From Hyphomonadaceae bacterium JAD_PAG50586_4 (GTDB lineage Bacteria > Pseudomonadota > Alphaproteobacteria > Caulobacterales > Aquidulcibacteraceae), in NCBI GenBank assembly GCA_023242925.1, contig CP096134.1, positions 3,553,501 through 3,617,500 of the forward strand: a DNA stretch of 64,000 nucleotides, written 5' to 3'. Below are positions 63,174 to 64,000 of the stretch, piece by piece. Position 1 is the first letter of the stretch. Every line of letters starts with the position of its first letter. A program made the translations under genes and the position numbers. The notes under the pieces are model-generated. The model saw nothing but the letters and a program-made list of their open reading frames with translations, had not been told where the DNA came from and ran no database searches.

Positions 63174-64000
63174 ATGCCGACTTTGACGGGAATATTCCTC
63201 AACAGCAAAAAGCGGCTCCACAATGGGTGGTGGATCGTTATTTTCTTCGCGTTGCTAGCCACGCTTCTACTGCCAGCGCTGCTGGTATCGATTCAAATGC
63301 ATCATCAACTTTCGGTGTGGGAACAGGCTGGCATCATCTTGATCGCTACGCTGATCGTTCAATTCTTGCGAAAGAGATCGATTTCCGAAGTCACCGGTGA
63401 GCCGAACGCCCTCGCGCTAAGGGATCTGGGAGTGGGCATCGCATTTGGTTTCTTGCTGATGGCTGCACCCGCCGCAACGCTGTGGTGTGGAGGCTTCGTC
63501 CACTTCTCACTCACGCCGTTACAGGCGGAACGCATCTTGGCCGCCGTGGTACTGATGGCCGCTGTAGCGATCGCCGAAGAACTGCTTTTTCGCGGCGTGA
63601 TATTTCAGAGGTTGGTCGCTGCTGTGGGTGAATGGCCGGCACAGATCGTCATCGGGCTACTCTTTGTGCTAACCCACCTCGGAAATCCGGGAATGGATGG
63701 CGCTACCAAGGCGTGGGCAGGAGCAAACATCTTTCTCGCATCCATTCTTTTTGGAAAGGCATTCTTGCGCTCAAAGGGTTTAGCGCTCCCCATCGGCTTG
63801 CACTTCATGGCGAACGTCACTCAGGGCGTCGTGCTCGGCTTCGGTGTCAGCGGCAATGACACAGCGAGTTTGCTCTCCTCGCAGTTCACGATTGATGCGC
63901 CTTGGCTCACTGGGGGAGCGTTTGGCTTAGAGGCTAGTCTGCCCGGCCTGATCGCCCTGTCGCTGATGCTCGCGTACTTCGTTTTCAGCACGGACCCAAG
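63174..64000 (+). CDS. CPBP-family intramembrane metalloprotease (3' end cut by window edge)
   Basis: The first 275 residues of a multi-pass membrane protease of the CPBP (CAAX protease/bacteriocin-processing, Abi) family. Motifs are the diglutamate EELLFRG (E135, E136, R140), a histidine in FVLTHLG (near 168) and HFMANVTQG (H200, N204), which together bind the metal. At least six hydrophobic segments are visible. An AGGAAAC ribosome site precedes the ATG. Such proteins process peptides or confer self-immunity; no bacteriocin gene is visible in the available 800 bases. Confidence 0.82.
   Translation, partial: MPTLTGIFLNSKKRLHNGWWIVIFFALLATLLLPALLVSIQMHHQLSVWEQAGIILIATLIVQFLRKRSISEVTGEPNALALRDLGVGIAFGFLLMAAPAATLWCGGFVHFSLTPLQAERILAAVVLMAAVAIAEELLFRGVIFQRLVAAVGEWPAQIVIGLLFVLTHLGNPGMDGATKAWAGANIFLASILFGKAFLRSKGLALPIGLHFMANVTQGVVLGFGVSGNDTASLLSSQFTIDAPWLTGGAFGLEASLPGLIALSLMLAYFVFSTDP

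Overview
The window looks like a chromosomal segment of a GC-rich alphaproteobacterium, most likely in or near Caulobacterales/Hyphomonadaceae. This is inferred from gene content and style: a vitamin-uptake and TonB-receptor lifestyle, an AsnC/alanine dehydrogenase pair, a DUF465 protein, a PhoX-like DUF839 protein, FixK-like sites, tight ATGA/TGATG gene overlaps and strong GC bias at third codon positions. I could not run any database search, so the taxonomic call rests on recognition only.

Layout. 1-6.7 kb (minus): a polyamine operon in transcription order aminotransferase, gamma-glutamylpolyamine synthetase-like protein, PotD, PotB, PotC, PotA (cut by the left edge). 6.8-12.2 kb (plus): N-terminal-nucleophile acylase, DUF465 protein, beta-alanine/omega-amino acid transaminase, small membrane protein, GNAT and DUF1295 membrane protein. 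12.2-15.9 kb (minus): UvrD-like helicase, alpha/beta hydrolase, DUF2834 protein. 16-19.5 kb: MFS transporter, a tandem pair of 30-residue peptides behind a long 5' hairpin, alanine dehydrogenase and a divergent Lrp regulator. 19.6-29.8 kb: acetyl-CoA synthetase, hydrolase, MarR-GNAT fusion, small genes with an FNR/FixK-like box, acyltransferase, TPR-sulfotransferase, TonB receptor. 29.8-38.5 kb: GNAT, aldo/keto reductase, DUF423, MscS, thioesterase-like protein, a TPP riboswitch with thiC, a zeta-toxin-like kinase with a small basic partner, and lipoproteins. 38.9-42.9 kb: a 26-residue peptide gene, hybrid histidine kinase and acyl-CoA synthetase. 42.9-45.6 kb (minus): btuF-btuC-btuD behind a cobalamin riboswitch. 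45.7-50.9 kb: efp, AAC(3)-I-like acetyltransferase, class A beta-lactamase, an acidic protein and an ArsC-like protein in one minus-strand run, facing epmA, GNAT and epmB. 50.9-59.7 kb: MFS, DUF3298 lipoprotein, SelO, PhoX-like protein, a TrkA-N/RyR membrane protein and a GST. 59.8-64 kb: tRNA-Arg(CCT), an integrase remnant, then a less GC-rich block with LysR, cupin-like, MFS and CPBP protease genes (cut by the right edge).

The genes fall into recognisable modules: polyamine uptake with gamma-glutamylation and transamination, B12 uptake under B12 control, thiamine synthesis under TPP control, and EF-P with its beta-lysylation enzymes. Two groups of very small genes have strong RNA structure around them and are the best candidates for something undescribed: 17,464-17,782 and 38,884-39,080.

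A warning about the sequence. At least thirteen otherwise intact genes are broken by single-base frameshifts. Nearly all are one missing base, mostly in short homopolymers, and every gene restores to full length when one base is added back (one gene needs a base removed instead). This pattern looks like uncorrected long-read consensus error rather than mass pseudogenisation. These genes are annotated at their restored extents.
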